Shown piece after piece: positions 43,959 through 53,199 of a stretch of DNA of 64,000 nt. The notes under the pieces were generated by a model that saw nothing but the letters and a program-made list of their open reading frames with translations, did no database searches and was not told the origin of the DNA. Position 1 is the first letter of the stretch, and every line of letters starts with the position of its first letter. A program made the translations under genes and the position numbers. Where the stretch lies: NCBI RefSeq assembly GCF_002159645.1, contig NZ_NFJB01000003.1:1-64000 (forward strand), read 5' to 3'. The stretch is from Parabacteroides sp. An277. GTDB lineage: Bacteria > Bacteroidota > Bacteroidia > Bacteroidales > Tannerellaceae.

Positions 43959-45032
43959 ATGATTAAGATTGATAATTTAAAGTTAGAAAACCTACGAAAT
44001 GGAGCCCATTTCGAGTTTCACAGCAGTACGATTCAACGTGCCAAATCGAATAGTACGGTGAATACGCAATTTGAAAAATTTTTGACGCCTTATAATGCGG
44101 ATTTTCAATTAGAGGATAAGGCATTAAAAGTTTCTCAAAAGAGTTTCTTGACAGACGATATTGTCAAAGTAGATGATTTACGTAAGAATTTATATTTGAC
44201 TTATCGGAAAATGGTAAAAGCGATGTTGGATTATCCAATAGAAAATATGGCATCGGCTGCTAAGGTATTAGCTCAAAATATAAAAGATTATAATATTGAC
44301 CCTAATGGGCAAATGGACTTAGAAACAGGTCTGTTACATAATATGTTGACCGACTTGAAAGGTGATTTGGCAGAGCAAGTGGAATTATTGAACCTAACTC
44401 CTGTAATAGAACAGTTAGAGACAGCCAATACGAAGATGCGCGAATTGCTGGAGGAACGCAATACAGCTTATGCAGAACGTAAAGTAGGTGCGATGCGGGA
44501 ATCCAGAGCCAAAGTAGATGAGGATTATCGTAAATTCATCCAAGTAGTGAATGCTTATATCCTAATGGAAGAGGATGAAGAGGTAATTTCGTTTGCTAAA
44601 AAACAAAATGCAGCCATATTACGTTATCGACAAATTATAGGACAGACCTCAGGCAATAAGAAACCCGATGAAGGCGGCGATGAACCGATACCCGAACCTG
44701 AAACTCCTGCCATCACAGCTGTTTATCAGAAGGAGGGAGGTGACCCGGAGAATCCACACCGAATCGGACGGGATGAACAAACCATGGTAGAATATCAAGG
44801 ATTTACATTGAAAGGACAAAATGGTACGCTGGAGCATGTCATCGGGCTTGTCAATGATCAAGATTACATCGAATGGATTAAACCGGAGACGATTACTAAC
44901 GTCACAGACACTAGCTTTGAATTTACAATGGTGCCAGATTTGACAGAAGGTCAATATAAAGTTCGCATTGAAACTTACGATGGTGGTAGTCCGCTGGTAG
45001 TGGAATATCCGGAGATGATTACGTTATGGTAA
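43959..45032 (+). CDS. DUF6261 family protein with C-terminal beta domain
   Basis: The 357-residue protein has no signal peptide. Residues 1-225 are helical and fit the DUF6261 pattern of Bacteroidetes (IDNLKLENLRNGAHFEFH, VEQLETAN-like helices, YRKFIQVVNAYI). A Pro/Glu-rich linker (about 230-250) leads to a beta-rich domain (255-357) with bacterial Ig-like or DUF4469-like features. The function is unknown. AT-richer codon choice than the neighbours may hint at a later acquisition. Confidence 0.7.
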   Translation: MIKIDNLKLENLRNGAHFEFHSSTIQRAKSNSTVNTQFEKFLTPYNADFQLEDKALKVSQKSFLTDDIVKVDDLRKNLYLTYRKMVKAMLDYPIENMASAAKVLAQNIKDYNIDPNGQMDLETGLLHNMLTDLKGDLAEQVELLNLTPVIEQLETANTKMRELLEERNTAYAERKVGAMRESRAKVDEDYRKFIQVVNAYILMEEDEEVISFAKKQNAAILRYRQIIGQTSGNKKPDEGGDEPIPEPETPAITAVYQKEGGDPENPHRIGRDEQTMVEYQGFTLKGQNGTLEHVIGLVNDQDYIEWIKPETITNVTDTSFEFTMVPDLTEGQYKVRIETYDGGSPLVVEYPEMITLW

Positions 45033-45084
45033 TTGACAATGGACAATTGAGAATTGACAATTGATAATGAAATATTTATAGAAG

Positions 45085-45295
45085 GGTATATCATAAATAA
45101 GAAAATGTTATCTGAAAGTAACTGAAAAGCTCCCCTGCTCGTAGGGGAGCTCCCCGCAGGGGTGAGGGGTTGTTTCTTATTATGAGAGATTTAACCCCTC
45201 AGTCTCGCTACGCGAGCCAGCTCCCCTAAGGACAGGGGAGCTTTTCAGATAGCATTTTGACACAGCTCCTTTCAGATAGTATTTTGATACATTCC
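45085..45295 (-). repeat. MITE-like element, copy 3 with duplicated end
   Basis: This copy shares the ~180-bp core with the elements at 14802 and 16055 and has the same orientation as copy 2. The right end, CTTTTCAGATAGCATTTTGACACA (44 bp region to 45264), is partly repeated at 45268-45295 with small changes. It lies between convergent genes. Confidence 0.82.
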
Positions 45296-45351
45296 TATTT
45301 TATACCTATCTTTATCTCTATTTTTATACCCTTTTGAAAGGATTTCTGATT

Positions 45352-46626
45352 TTATAATCCCAGTTCGACTTGGAAGCGGAACTCCCAGCGATTGTAGGTA
45401 GGGTCTACAGACTCGGCGCGATGGTTGAACGAAGCGTCGGCTTGTACTTTGAGGCTATGGCCAATAAGGTATCGCGTGACGGCGATAGTAGTCTGGTTGT
45501 TGTGCTTGTACCCGACGATGGATTGCACCTCTTTATTCGGGAAGAGTGTGGAATTTCGCAAGGCAATCTCCCAATTCTTCGGGAAGAGATAGCTGGTTTG
45601 GATGTTGAGACCGTTTCCCGTATAGATGCTCGTTTCGGTATCACCCGTGAAAAGCGGTTCGTCGCACTGGCGCCCCATGAAGTCAGTATAAAAGGCAAAA
45701 CCCTGGTATTTTAGAATGAAGTCTACGAAGTAGGAGTGGAGGTTTCGCATCTCGTTATTCGGAATATACGCGCCGTTTTGGCCTTGAAGACGCGTGGTAT
45801 TGTTGTTAAACGAATAAGCACCCGCTATAAGGATTTTGGGACGTTCCTCCCGTTCGAAATCACCTTCCGCCACATCGCCCAGCGATTTGAATCGGCCTAT
45901 AGGATAGAGTTCCACACGTCCGGTATAGGCAAATCCACCTTTATCGCTTTCGCTCCAGTTGCGTCCTTCGCCCAAGGTGATGGAACCTTTCAGTCCGATG
46001 TTGAAATCATTGACCAAGGGTTTATAATATTCAGCAAAGAAACCGAAGTCACGGTCGAGATTAAATTGGGAATTCACAATGCTTCGGTCGACAAACTGCA
46101 ATGCACTGGAGGAATTAACACGCGCTCGGTTGGCCTTAATCTTTGTTTGTCCGAATCCAATGCTCAGGTTATCGTTGGGCATATAATACACCATAGCATC
46201 GCGTACAATGTTTGTATTTCCATTCGGCAAATCACCCGAATCATAAGGCGTAAAACCCAGCTGGATAGAATACAAAAGTTTCGGGGAGAAAATATAACCG
46301 TCGAAACGGAGGCGAAGGCGTTTCACACGAGCTTCGGTATCCGTATGAGAGAAATTACGATCGAAATCGAAAGCCAGCATATTTTGCATACGGAATCGCA
46401 TCGTCATGCGATACTTTTTATCTTTCGGTTCAAAAGAGATACCTTTGCCGACTTCGATATTCGGCATGTTTCGTAAACGTTCAACCAGTTCTTCCGAAGG
46501 CTCCGAAGGCGAAGCGAGCGAGTCGAGCGTTGCTAACCAAGATTTTTCTTCTTTAGGCTGCTCTTGAGCGGCCAAGTTCATGCTGCCCGTCAGGGCAAGA
46601 AGGAATAATACATTTCTGAATCTCAT
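45352..46626 (-). CDS. Porin of the OprO/OprP (phosphate-selective) type
   Basis: The start at 46626 (MRFRNVLFLLALTGSMNLAAQ) gives a signal peptide and 424 residues. The mature part is a beta-barrel with alternating pattern and a final FRFQVELGL. It resembles Pfam phosphate-selective porin O/P members, many of which carry other substrates. It is the last gene of the leftward cluster, with its own -7 box (TACCTTTG, complement of 46643-46650). Confidence 0.8.
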   Translation of the reverse strand: MRFRNVLFLLALTGSMNLAAQEQPKEEKSWLATLDSLASPSEPSEELVERLRNMPNIEVGKGISFEPKDKKYRMTMRFRMQNMLAFDFDRNFSHTDTEARVKRLRLRFDGYIFSPKLLYSIQLGFTPYDSGDLPNGNTNIVRDAMVYYMPNDNLSIGFGQTKIKANRARVNSSSALQFVDRSIVNSQFNLDRDFGFFAEYYKPLVNDFNIGLKGSITLGEGRNWSESDKGGFAYTGRVELYPIGRFKSLGDVAEGDFEREERPKILIAGAYSFNNNTTRLQGQNGAYIPNNEMRNLHSYFVDFILKYQGFAFYTDFMGRQCDEPLFTGDTETSIYTGNGLNIQTSYLFPKNWEIALRNSTLFPNKEVQSIVGYKHNNQTTIAVTRYLIGHSLKVQADASFNHRAESVDPTYNRWEFRFQVELGL

Positions 46627-46642
46627 ACGATTGAATTTTCCG

Positions 46643-46650
46643 CAAAGGTA
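46643..46650 (-). promoter_or_regulatory. -7 box for the porin at 46626
   Basis: The complement reads TACCTTTG, 17 bp before the start codon. The -33 region is not clear. Confidence 0.45.
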
Positions 46651-46700
46651 ATTCAATATTCAGAGCTACAGGAAAGAAAGGAATTACAATTTTGTTACAT

Positions 46701-47309
46701 TTACTCTTTAGCCTGATGAATGTCGCTCAGTTCAACCAGTTTGTTGACGATGGCGTAGATAGTCAGACCGCTTACACTATGGATTTGGAGCTTGCGGGCG
46801 ATATTGCGGCGATGAGTAATAACGGTATGCGTGGAGAGATAAAGCCGGTCGGCAATCTCACGGTTGGTCATTCCCTTGACGACACAGACAACGATTTCTT
46901 TTTCGCGTGCGCTCAGGCTTTGCTGCTCGTCGTCGGTGTTTTCATCCTCTTTGTTTTCCACCAGCTTGAGGAGCGTTTGCTTAATAGCTTCCATATCGTC
47001 GTAGAGCGAGATTTGGCCGTCGTAGTTATGCAGGGATGCTTCCGGCCAGAGCATCGAGACGAGGGCAATCACTTTCAATTCCGGGCAACCGCTCTCTTCC
47101 CGCCAATGATGCAAAGCGTGTGATTGCAAGAGAAGCGGATTGGCTATCAATACATCCGGCCTGTGAATCCGCAAGGACTCGCAGAGAGAATCACCTTCGG
47201 AAATGTCGGAGAGAATGACCGGCATCCCTATCTTTTTTAATAAGTTGCTGAGTCCGTTGCGAATGATGAGGGAAGATTCGTAAATGGCTATTCTTAAATT
47301 CGCATTCAT
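46701..47309 (-). CDS. LuxR/NarL-type response regulator
   Basis: The 202-residue regulator has a C-terminal LuxR-type helix-turn-helix (about 130-192: LSAREKEIVVCVVKGMTNREIADRLYLSTHTVITHRRNIARKL). The N-terminal region resembles a receiver (LRIAIYESSLIIRNGL), but the usual acidic pocket and phospho-Asp are not evident (HRPDVLIANPLLL), so it may not be controlled by phosphorylation. It lies 7 bp after the hemerythrin gene, suggesting that the two form one regulatory unit. Confidence 0.85.
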   Translation of the reverse strand: MNANLRIAIYESSLIIRNGLSNLLKKIGMPVILSDISEGDSLCESLRIHRPDVLIANPLLLQSHALHHWREESGCPELKVIALVSMLWPEASLHNYDGQISLYDDMEAIKQTLLKLVENKEDENTDDEQQSLSAREKEIVVCVVKGMTNREIADRLYLSTHTVITHRRNIARKLQIHSVSGLTIYAIVNKLVELSDIHQAKE

Positions 47310-47316
47310 TTACTTC

Positions 47317-48072
47317 TTATTTTTTTAGCATTCTCTTTTCAAAATGAAGCACGGCAGGAATAAACAGTTTGTCTTCTATCCGCGTATGGGAACTAAGGTC
47401 TTCTTCGGTCGTGAAAAGGTCGAATAGCACACTGTTTAACAGATAACTGCCCGTCCCAGGATAATACTTTATCAGGATATTCTTCAAGTCGGATAGTTTT
47501 TGTTCTATCTGTTCGTGGCGGCGGCTGAAGACCGTAATGTTGTATTTAGTATCCGGCTTACCCTGCTGCAAATTGTGTACATAGGGGAAGACGGTCCGTT
47601 CTTCGTATGTCATATGTTTATCTACTTCCGTAGCATATTCGTCGAAAAAGTTACGGATGACAAATGCTACATCTGTCGGACAGGAACTGATAGCATCCAG
47701 TAATTTACGACGGATATGAGGCAAACGGAAATCCAAAAAATAGTCATGCGCGTTGTGCAAATACAAAACCAACGTATCAAGCGATAAATGTTCGCACAAT
47801 TCCGGTGTAACGGTCTGAATCTCTTCGGTGAGGAAGTTGACCACCGTCAGAAATGTATATGCATCAACCTGGTTCTTTCTGCATACCTCGCCAATACTCT
47901 CTTCACCGAAGCCCAATGCGATACCGAAGCGACTCATCACAAGAACCATGGGATAGTTCTCGCATATCAAGTCGCTCATTTTATCTGTTTCTTTATATAG
48001 ACCTTTTTTATACATACCAATATCTATTCGTATGGGTGATTGAAGCTCCAAAGATACACCTTTTTGTTCCAT
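47317..48072 (-). CDS. Hemerythrin-domain protein (RIC/YtfE-like)
   Basis: I place the start at 48072 (MEQKGVSLELQSPIRID). The 251-residue protein has a hemerythrin-like four-helix region with His/Glu ligands in HNAHDYFLDFRLPHIRRK, DKHMTYEERTVFPYV, FSRRHEQIEQKL and SSHTRIEDKLFIPAV. This is the layout of the di-iron RIC/YtfE/ScdA proteins that repair iron centres under nitrosative or oxidative stress. The N-terminal part resembles the ScdA-type domain but lacks its paired Cys. Co-transcription with a LuxR regulator suggests a sensor or stress role. Confidence 0.82.
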   Translation of the reverse strand: MEQKGVSLELQSPIRIDIGMYKKGLYKETDKMSDLICENYPMVLVMSRFGIALGFGEESIGEVCRKNQVDAYTFLTVVNFLTEEIQTVTPELCEHLSLDTLVLYLHNAHDYFLDFRLPHIRRKLLDAISSCPTDVAFVIRNFFDEYATEVDKHMTYEERTVFPYVHNLQQGKPDTKYNITVFSRRHEQIEQKLSDLKNILIKYYPGTGSYLLNSVLFDLFTTEEDLSSHTRIEDKLFIPAVLHFEKRMLKK

Positions 48073-48154
48073 GTTGATAGTTAATTTATATGTATGATAC
48101 GTTTTCTTTCGATTAACGCGTTCCAATACGATTCTATTCTTTCTGAAATAGAGT

Positions 48155-48225
48155 TATACTTTATCGAGAGTACAGCTGTACTTTGTGGAAAGTACGGCTA
48201 TACTCTATGGGGAATAGGCTGTATG
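48155..48225. repeat. Array 6: 22-bp period array
   Basis: Units starting at 48155, 48177 and 48199 (TATACTTTATCGAG, TGTACTTTGTGGAA, TATACTCTATGGGG) are 22 bp apart, with a partial unit at 48220. The second carries the clear palindrome GTACTTTGTGGAAAGTAC (48178-48195). It lies between the RidA-like gene and the hemerythrin gene. Confidence 0.75.
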
Positions 48226-48237
48226 AATAAACATTTA

Positions 48238-49392
48238 TTATAATGGCTGATAAGCTCCTTCTGCATTGGGAACGACGGCAATACACTCTGTCTCAATCAA
48301 CCATCCGGGACGGCACACCGGTGCATGTACGATAATATGCGGGAAATCCGGATAATTCTCTTGGAAAAAGCGGTCGACTACGTGGTAATCGGCCGTATCA
48401 CGCAAATAAACCACGGCTTGCATCACGTCGTTTACCGTAGCATCCGCTTCAGCCAGTAGGGCAGCGATGTTTTCCATCATGCGGCTGGTCTGCCGAAGAA
48501 TATCGCCTGTGTGTACAATATTTCCCTTATTGTCAATGCTGGCGGTACCGGAGATGAAGATTTGTTTCCGGTCTCCATAATGTACAGCTGTACCACGTTC
48601 GAAGGTGACGCCATATTCATACGTCGGGTTCAGATGGGTTCGGGCATAAAGGAATTGAATCTGTTCCGGTTTCAAGCCTTTGACAGCATACGTGTCCATC
48701 GTAACCAATACGGAAGGGTCGGCATGACGTCCCTCAATACCGGTACTGGAGATGTAATGCGTCTTCTCCGTCAGATTCTGCGTCACAAATACTTCTTTAC
48801 GGGCTTTGACTACACCGGCATAGTTCACATCTACATTTTGAACGAAGAACCATGTGCGAATACAATCGTTTGCCAACTTGCAACCTTGTTCTAAAAGTTG
48901 CATGACATAATCATTCAAGAGTAAACGTGTCTGATATTCTGAATTCGATGCCTTATTGCAAGCGCCGCCTGTCCAATGGTGCGTATAGCCATTGTGCGAA
49001 CTGGTGAGCATGCCATTCTCTTTTGTCTCGGCCACCATACCCGTATAGAACCAAGTCCAGAGGGCAATCTTGGTGCCATTCATCGGCGCTTGTTGGATAA
49101 TCGATAATGGGCAGAAGGTGTTATCGCATTCCCATGACATGACGAGGTCCGCTTGATTTGCGGCATCACTCAGGAAATAGCGGCGGAACACAGCTACGGC
49201 ATTATCCGCCAATTCTTCTTTCACCACATCCACATAAGCCCTTTGTATGTGTTGCAATTGTTCGATAAAAGGAAGCTCCGAGTTTGTCACCGATAGCATT
49301 ACGTGATACTCTGTTGTGCCTCCAGCCCCTGTAAACGAGGCAATTTGTGCTTCTACTGCTTTGTCTGCGTATGTTTTCTTTCTACATTCCAT
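48238..49392 (-). CDS. Two-part RidA/YjgF-like protein
   Basis: The 384-residue protein ends in a RidA/YjgF domain (about 260-380), with ISGTASIDNKGNIVHTGDILRQTSRMMENI and the anion-binding Arg in CRPGWLIETECIAVV. The N-terminal half has a weaker, related fold, as in FkbO/Hyg5-like chorismatases and other fused YjgF proteins. No signal peptide is present. It may act on an imine, enamine or chorismate-like metabolite; I cannot decide. It lies 18 bp downstream of the CxxCH lipoprotein. Confidence 0.7.
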   Translation of the reverse strand: MECRKKTYADKAVEAQIASFTGAGGTTEYHVMLSVTNSELPFIEQLQHIQRAYVDVVKEELADNAVAVFRRYFLSDAANQADLVMSWECDNTFCPLSIIQQAPMNGTKIALWTWFYTGMVAETKENGMLTSSHNGYTHHWTGGACNKASNSEYQTRLLLNDYVMQLLEQGCKLANDCIRTWFFVQNVDVNYAGVVKARKEVFVTQNLTEKTHYISSTGIEGRHADPSVLVTMDTYAVKGLKPEQIQFLYARTHLNPTYEYGVTFERGTAVHYGDRKQIFISGTASIDNKGNIVHTGDILRQTSRMMENIAALLAEADATVNDVMQAVVYLRDTADYHVVDRFFQENYPDFPHIIVHAPVCRPGWLIETECIAVVPNAEGAYQPL

Positions 49393-49410
49393 ACTGTTTT
49401 TTAAAGTTTA

Positions 49411-50133
49411 TCAGTTTATGTTAGCTCCATTGTCAATCCAATCGTCTATCAGCTGTAACAGGTCATGAGACGTAACCATATCGATATGGTTCATGCTCCA
49501 ATTCGCCGTGATATCCGTATTTAGCACCAAATGTAGGAAACTTTCTTCAGACTTGCAAGGATTAACAAACATTAAGCTGTCTTCGCTCTTATCGGCTACG
49601 ACATTTACCAGGGCATTATAGCTCCGGTCGGCGGTCAGGTATAGCCCGGCAGCTGCCGAGGTACTCCCTCCGTGGCAACTGGTACAACTGCGGTCGAACA
49701 CGTTGGTTTGTATTGCGTGATACATGCTGGCATCAATCTCGCCAGTCTCTATCCGGATGGTGTCTGCCTCCTCCGTATATTCGTAGGTATAGAAGGTGGC
49801 GATACGTTTGCGGAGGCGATTGATGGCACAGATTTCTATCGTGTTCACCTCGCTCGGTATGCCGGTCAGGGTCATATCTACCGAACCATTGCTATTCGTC
49901 GTGATTCCTTTGGCTGTCTTGGCATATTCACTGTCGTCAGCAAATCCGGCCAGGACGATACTATATCCACTGGCCCAGTGGTTGTTTCCGCTTAGTGTGC
50001 CCGTCAGCCGTACGGAACCTCCTTCGCGTTCTACCTGTACGACCTCTTCATAGATGCGTCCGTCGTCGCACGAGGTAAGGATGCCAGTTATCGTGCATAG
50101 CGTTATTATATAGGTAATAATACTTTTCTTCAT
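49411..50133 (-). CDS. Lipoprotein with a c-type heme motif
   Basis: The 240-residue protein has a lipoprotein signal (GILTSC, Cys22), an Ig-like or other beta domain (about 35-130) and a C-terminal cytochrome c-like segment. The CTSCH motif (Cys150, Cys153, His154) is a covalent heme attachment site, and a possible distal Met lies in WSMNHIDM. It should be an anchored periplasmic or surface electron carrier. It starts 8 bp after the porin gene, so the two probably act together. Confidence 0.75.
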   Translation of the reverse strand: MKKSIITYIITLCTITGILTSCDDGRIYEEVVQVEREGGSVRLTGTLSGNNHWASGYSIVLAGFADDSEYAKTAKGITTNSNGSVDMTLTGIPSEVNTIEICAINRLRKRIATFYTYEYTEEADTIRIETGEIDASMYHAIQTNVFDRSCTSCHGGSTSAAAGLYLTADRSYNALVNVVADKSEDSLMFVNPCKSEESFLHLVLNTDITANWSMNHIDMVTSHDLLQLIDDWIDNGANIN

Positions 50134-50141
50134 GATCTTTC

Positions 50142-51356
50142 TTAGAATGTATATTGAAGCATCACGGTACCGGAGTGCATGGCCAGTCCGAGGTCGTCGT
50201 TATCGCGGTCGAGCTGCGTATCATGTCCGGTACGGCCAATAAATTGATACATCGCTTGCAATTTCAGGTTGCATCCCTTGAAGAAGTAGTTGAAACCTAC
50301 GGCTGGCATGTTGAGGAACCCGGCATCGTCCAGTCCGTTGCGGTTGAAGAAGTCGTAGCGGGCCGTTACTTGCCATCTGTCTGCTACGAAATAGCCGCCC
50401 TGCACATAGCCTCCCAGGTAGTTATAGCTCTGGTCTATCTTCTGACGTTTCGTGAACCCTACATTCATATAATAGATTTCGGCTCCTACATACAAGCGGT
50501 TCTTCAGCCAGGCGAACTCCGCCCCAACACGGGTATCGTTCGTACTTTCTGATTCGCTCTCTACATTCAAGGAGGCTGAGAGCCCAAACAGCATCTTGTC
50601 TTCATGCAGACGGTTGGGGTTCCCTTGTGTAGCGGGCATTACGCCTTTCGGCATATAGGTGAAGCGTCCGGCATAGAGCAGTGAAGGGATATGCCAATCA
50701 TCGCTCAGGGTCTTGCCGGCTGTGTTGACCGACGCACCGGTACCATTGAAGATACCCACCTCGTATCCCCATTTCTTCCGAATCAAACCATGTATCTCTA
50801 CGCCTAAGTCGAAGCCGGTACCGATGTTGGGCGTCACGGCATTCAGCGAGTAGGGCAGGATAACCGAGGAGGTAAGCGACACGGGCAGGGTTGGCATCAG
50901 CGTTTCGCCCAATGTCGTTAAGTACGCATGGGTAAAGGGTGTCTTGAACTTACCTACCCGAATGGCGAACGGCTCCTTCACCTCGTAGTCGAACCAGGCC
51001 TGTTGGAGGATGGCCCCGCCACTCCCCGCAGCATTGATAGAGAGGTTGAAGGTCACGCGGTCGAACGCCTTACCTGTGAATCCCAATACCGCATAGGGAA
51101 TCGAGAATCCCGTGTTGTGTACATTGTCTTGGTTGTACGCCGGGTCCAGCCCTTCGTCGTCATAATAGTTCACCTCCGCCTTGGTCTGCACCAAGAGGTA
51201 AGGTTTGAATACGAAATCACCTTTTTTGGTGGCGATGGAAAATCCCTCTTTCCCTGCCAACGATACGACACCGTTCTCGGTATCTTCTTCATACTGTGCC
51301 TTTGCCCCTAAGGGAAAAAGGAGTAAAATGGCTATGATTGATAATATATGCCTCAT
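50142..51356 (-). CDS. Porin of the OprO/OprP type
   Basis: The 404-residue protein has a signal peptide (MRHILSIIAILLLFPLGAKA) and a beta-barrel ending in VMLQYTF, a terminal Phe typical of outer membrane insertion. It resembles Pfam phosphate-selective porins in length and pattern (FSIATKKGDFVFKPYLLVQ). The CxxCH lipoprotein gene follows after 8 bp. A 22-bp array lies 79 bp upstream. Confidence 0.8.
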   Translation of the reverse strand: MRHILSIIAILLLFPLGAKAQYEEDTENGVVSLAGKEGFSIATKKGDFVFKPYLLVQTKAEVNYYDDEGLDPAYNQDNVHNTGFSIPYAVLGFTGKAFDRVTFNLSINAAGSGGAILQQAWFDYEVKEPFAIRVGKFKTPFTHAYLTTLGETLMPTLPVSLTSSVILPYSLNAVTPNIGTGFDLGVEIHGLIRKKWGYEVGIFNGTGASVNTAGKTLSDDWHIPSLLYAGRFTYMPKGVMPATQGNPNRLHEDKMLFGLSASLNVESESESTNDTRVGAEFAWLKNRLYVGAEIYYMNVGFTKRQKIDQSYNYLGGYVQGGYFVADRWQVTARYDFFNRNGLDDAGFLNMPAVGFNYFFKGCNLKLQAMYQFIGRTGHDTQLDRDNDDLGLAMHSGTVMLQYTF

Positions 51357-51434
51357 TTTTCTTTATCTATTTGAAATTAAACTATTTATCGATGATGCTG
51401 AGATTCGTCCTATATAAGTGTCAAAATGGGTGTT

Positions 51435-51563
51435 GACACTTAGCACAAGTGTCCCTGACACTTCCCATAAGTGTCGCCGACACTTCCTATAAGTGTCAAG
51501 GCCACTTCCCATAGGTGTCGGTGACACTCCTATAGGGCGTCTGTACCCACCTAGGAAGGTGTC
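51435..51563. repeat. Array 7: six-unit 22-bp palindrome array
   Basis: GACACTTnnnnnAAGTGTC occurs at 51435, 51457 and 51479, with degenerate copies at 51501, 51523 and 51545, each step exactly 22 bp. It sits between the di-heme oxidoreductase gene and the porin gene, on the shared leftward transcript if there is one. Confidence 0.92.
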
Positions 51564-51624
51564 TGCAAAAAGGTCCTGTCTTTAGGTTCGAAAGTCTTCG
51601 TTTCATCTGGATATGCTCCTTTGA

Positions 51625-53064
51625 TCATAATGAATTAATAAAAGCAATCATCGCGTCGCGGTCGGCTTTGCTCATTTGCTTGAATAGGTTTTTAGACGCC
51701 TCGGCCTCGCCCCCGTGCCACATGATAGCCTCGACGAGATTGCGCGCCCTGCCGTCGTGTAGGAAATAGGTATGGCCGTTCACGCGCTCCTGCAAGCCGA
51801 TGCCCCAGAGCGGGGTAGTACGCCATTCGTTGCCCATCGCCATGCCGCTCACGTAATTGTCGTTCAGCCCCACGCCCATGATTTCAGAACCCATGTCGTG
51901 TAGCAGGAAGTCGGAATAGGGATGGATGGTCTGTCCGCCTAACCAAGGCAATTGCGTGCCGTTCAGTAGCGTAGAGCCGCCCGGGCGCGTATGCAGGGTC
52001 GTGACGTGGCACAAATGGCACTTCGCCTCATAAAACTTCTGCTCGCCCAGGATGACCTGCTCGTCGTTCACATTACGCCGTGCCGGGACGCCGAGGCTCT
52101 GCATGTAGAGGTCCACATCCTCCATATCTTCCGTCGATATGTCCAGTTGGTCATACGAGAGGCCCATCAGGCTACCTTGGTTCACCTGCGCCTGGCCTTC
52201 GCAAATCTCCTCCGGATAGCGGCTGTTGGTCACGCCCATATCGCTGGAGAAACCCAACTCGACCGTCAGGTCCAGATGCTGCGCCTTGTTGCCAGAGAGG
52301 CCGACACCCGTGACGCCCTTCTCGGTAATGTAATTGACGCGCCCACTGATGCCATATTCCGGATAATTGCTCTTCGCCGCCAATGCCTCAATCTCCGTGC
52401 GGTCGATGGCCATCATCTGCCCCATGCCGACGTGGCGGAGCGGGATGCGCACGGTACAGAAGAGGTCCTCCGGCGCAATGCTGTCGGCATACCACTCGGT
52501 GATGGTGTAATTCGGTTTCGCTAATTCATACGTCTCGCCATCCGGGAAAGAGAAGGTCTGGTATTCATACTCCACATGCAACTTGCCCTCCGGCTCGACG
52601 CCATAGATGGCCTGGTCGTGCAATACGCGGCCATAATCGCGGAACTGCGCCCCGTTGCGGCGGGAAACATAAATCAGCATCGAGGAGAAGCCATAACTGC
52701 CGGAACCCCCCTCGCTCCAAAGCGTAGGGCGCGTACGGCCTGCGTTGCGATGGCAACTCCCGCAGGAATACCCGGCATAGACAGGTCCCAATCCGCCGAC
52801 ATCCTGGCTATTGCTACTGGTCCGCACATCATCGTAAAGGCCATCGCCATTCGTAAAACGGCTGGCGTAGGAGCCTGAGACCCAACTTGCTTCTGTATCA
52901 TACGCAATGGATGAAGCGAGGAATACCGTCGAAGTACCAGCCGAAAGCGCATAGCCATCGGGAACCTCTATTGTATCCATATCCATCTTGTCGTCATCCT
53001 CGCAAGATGAAAACGCAAAGGATATAGCCAATGCACATGTCAAGAGACAAACTTGTTTCATCAT
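51625..53064 (-). CDS. Di-heme oxidoreductase (DUF1111 family)
   Basis: The 479-residue lipoprotein (signal with Cys21, AFSSC) has two heme c attachment motifs, CGSCH (101-105) and CHLCH (349-353), in the layout of the DUF1111 di-heme thiol oxidoreductase-like family. The C-terminal HDGRARNLVEAIMWHGGEA is highly typical. These genes commonly accompany imelysin-type lipoproteins under iron control. The imelysin gene lies 135 bp upstream, with a terminator-like hairpin between them. Confidence 0.9.
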   Translation of the reverse strand: MMKQVCLLTCALAISFAFSSCEDDDKMDMDTIEVPDGYALSAGTSTVFLASSIAYDTEASWVSGSYASRFTNGDGLYDDVRTSSNSQDVGGLGPVYAGYSCGSCHRNAGRTRPTLWSEGGSGSYGFSSMLIYVSRRNGAQFRDYGRVLHDQAIYGVEPEGKLHVEYEYQTFSFPDGETYELAKPNYTITEWYADSIAPEDLFCTVRIPLRHVGMGQMMAIDRTEIEALAAKSNYPEYGISGRVNYITEKGVTGVGLSGNKAQHLDLTVELGFSSDMGVTNSRYPEEICEGQAQVNQGSLMGLSYDQLDISTEDMEDVDLYMQSLGVPARRNVNDEQVILGEQKFYEAKCHLCHVTTLHTRPGGSTLLNGTQLPWLGGQTIHPYSDFLLHDMGSEIMGVGLNDNYVSGMAMGNEWRTTPLWGIGLQERVNGHTYFLHDGRARNLVEAIMWHGGEAEASKNLFKQMSKADRDAMIAFINSL

Positions 53065-53095
53065 TCTTTTATTGGTTATTTATTGAATCTTATGC

Positions 53096-53146
53096 TAAAA
53101 GGGGTGTGCCAATATGCAATTCTTATTTCCGATTGACACGCCCCCC
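53096..53146 (-). terminator. Terminator-like hairpin inside the imelysin cluster
   Basis: On the minus strand GGGGCGTGTCAAT pairs with ATTGGCACACCCC, followed by TTTT. It would reduce transcription of the oxidoreductase gene relative to imelysin. Confidence 0.7.
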
Positions 53147-53199
53147 TGCTTTAAATATAATTATGTATAGGGCTTATGCCAGACCCTTTTGTTGCGTGA

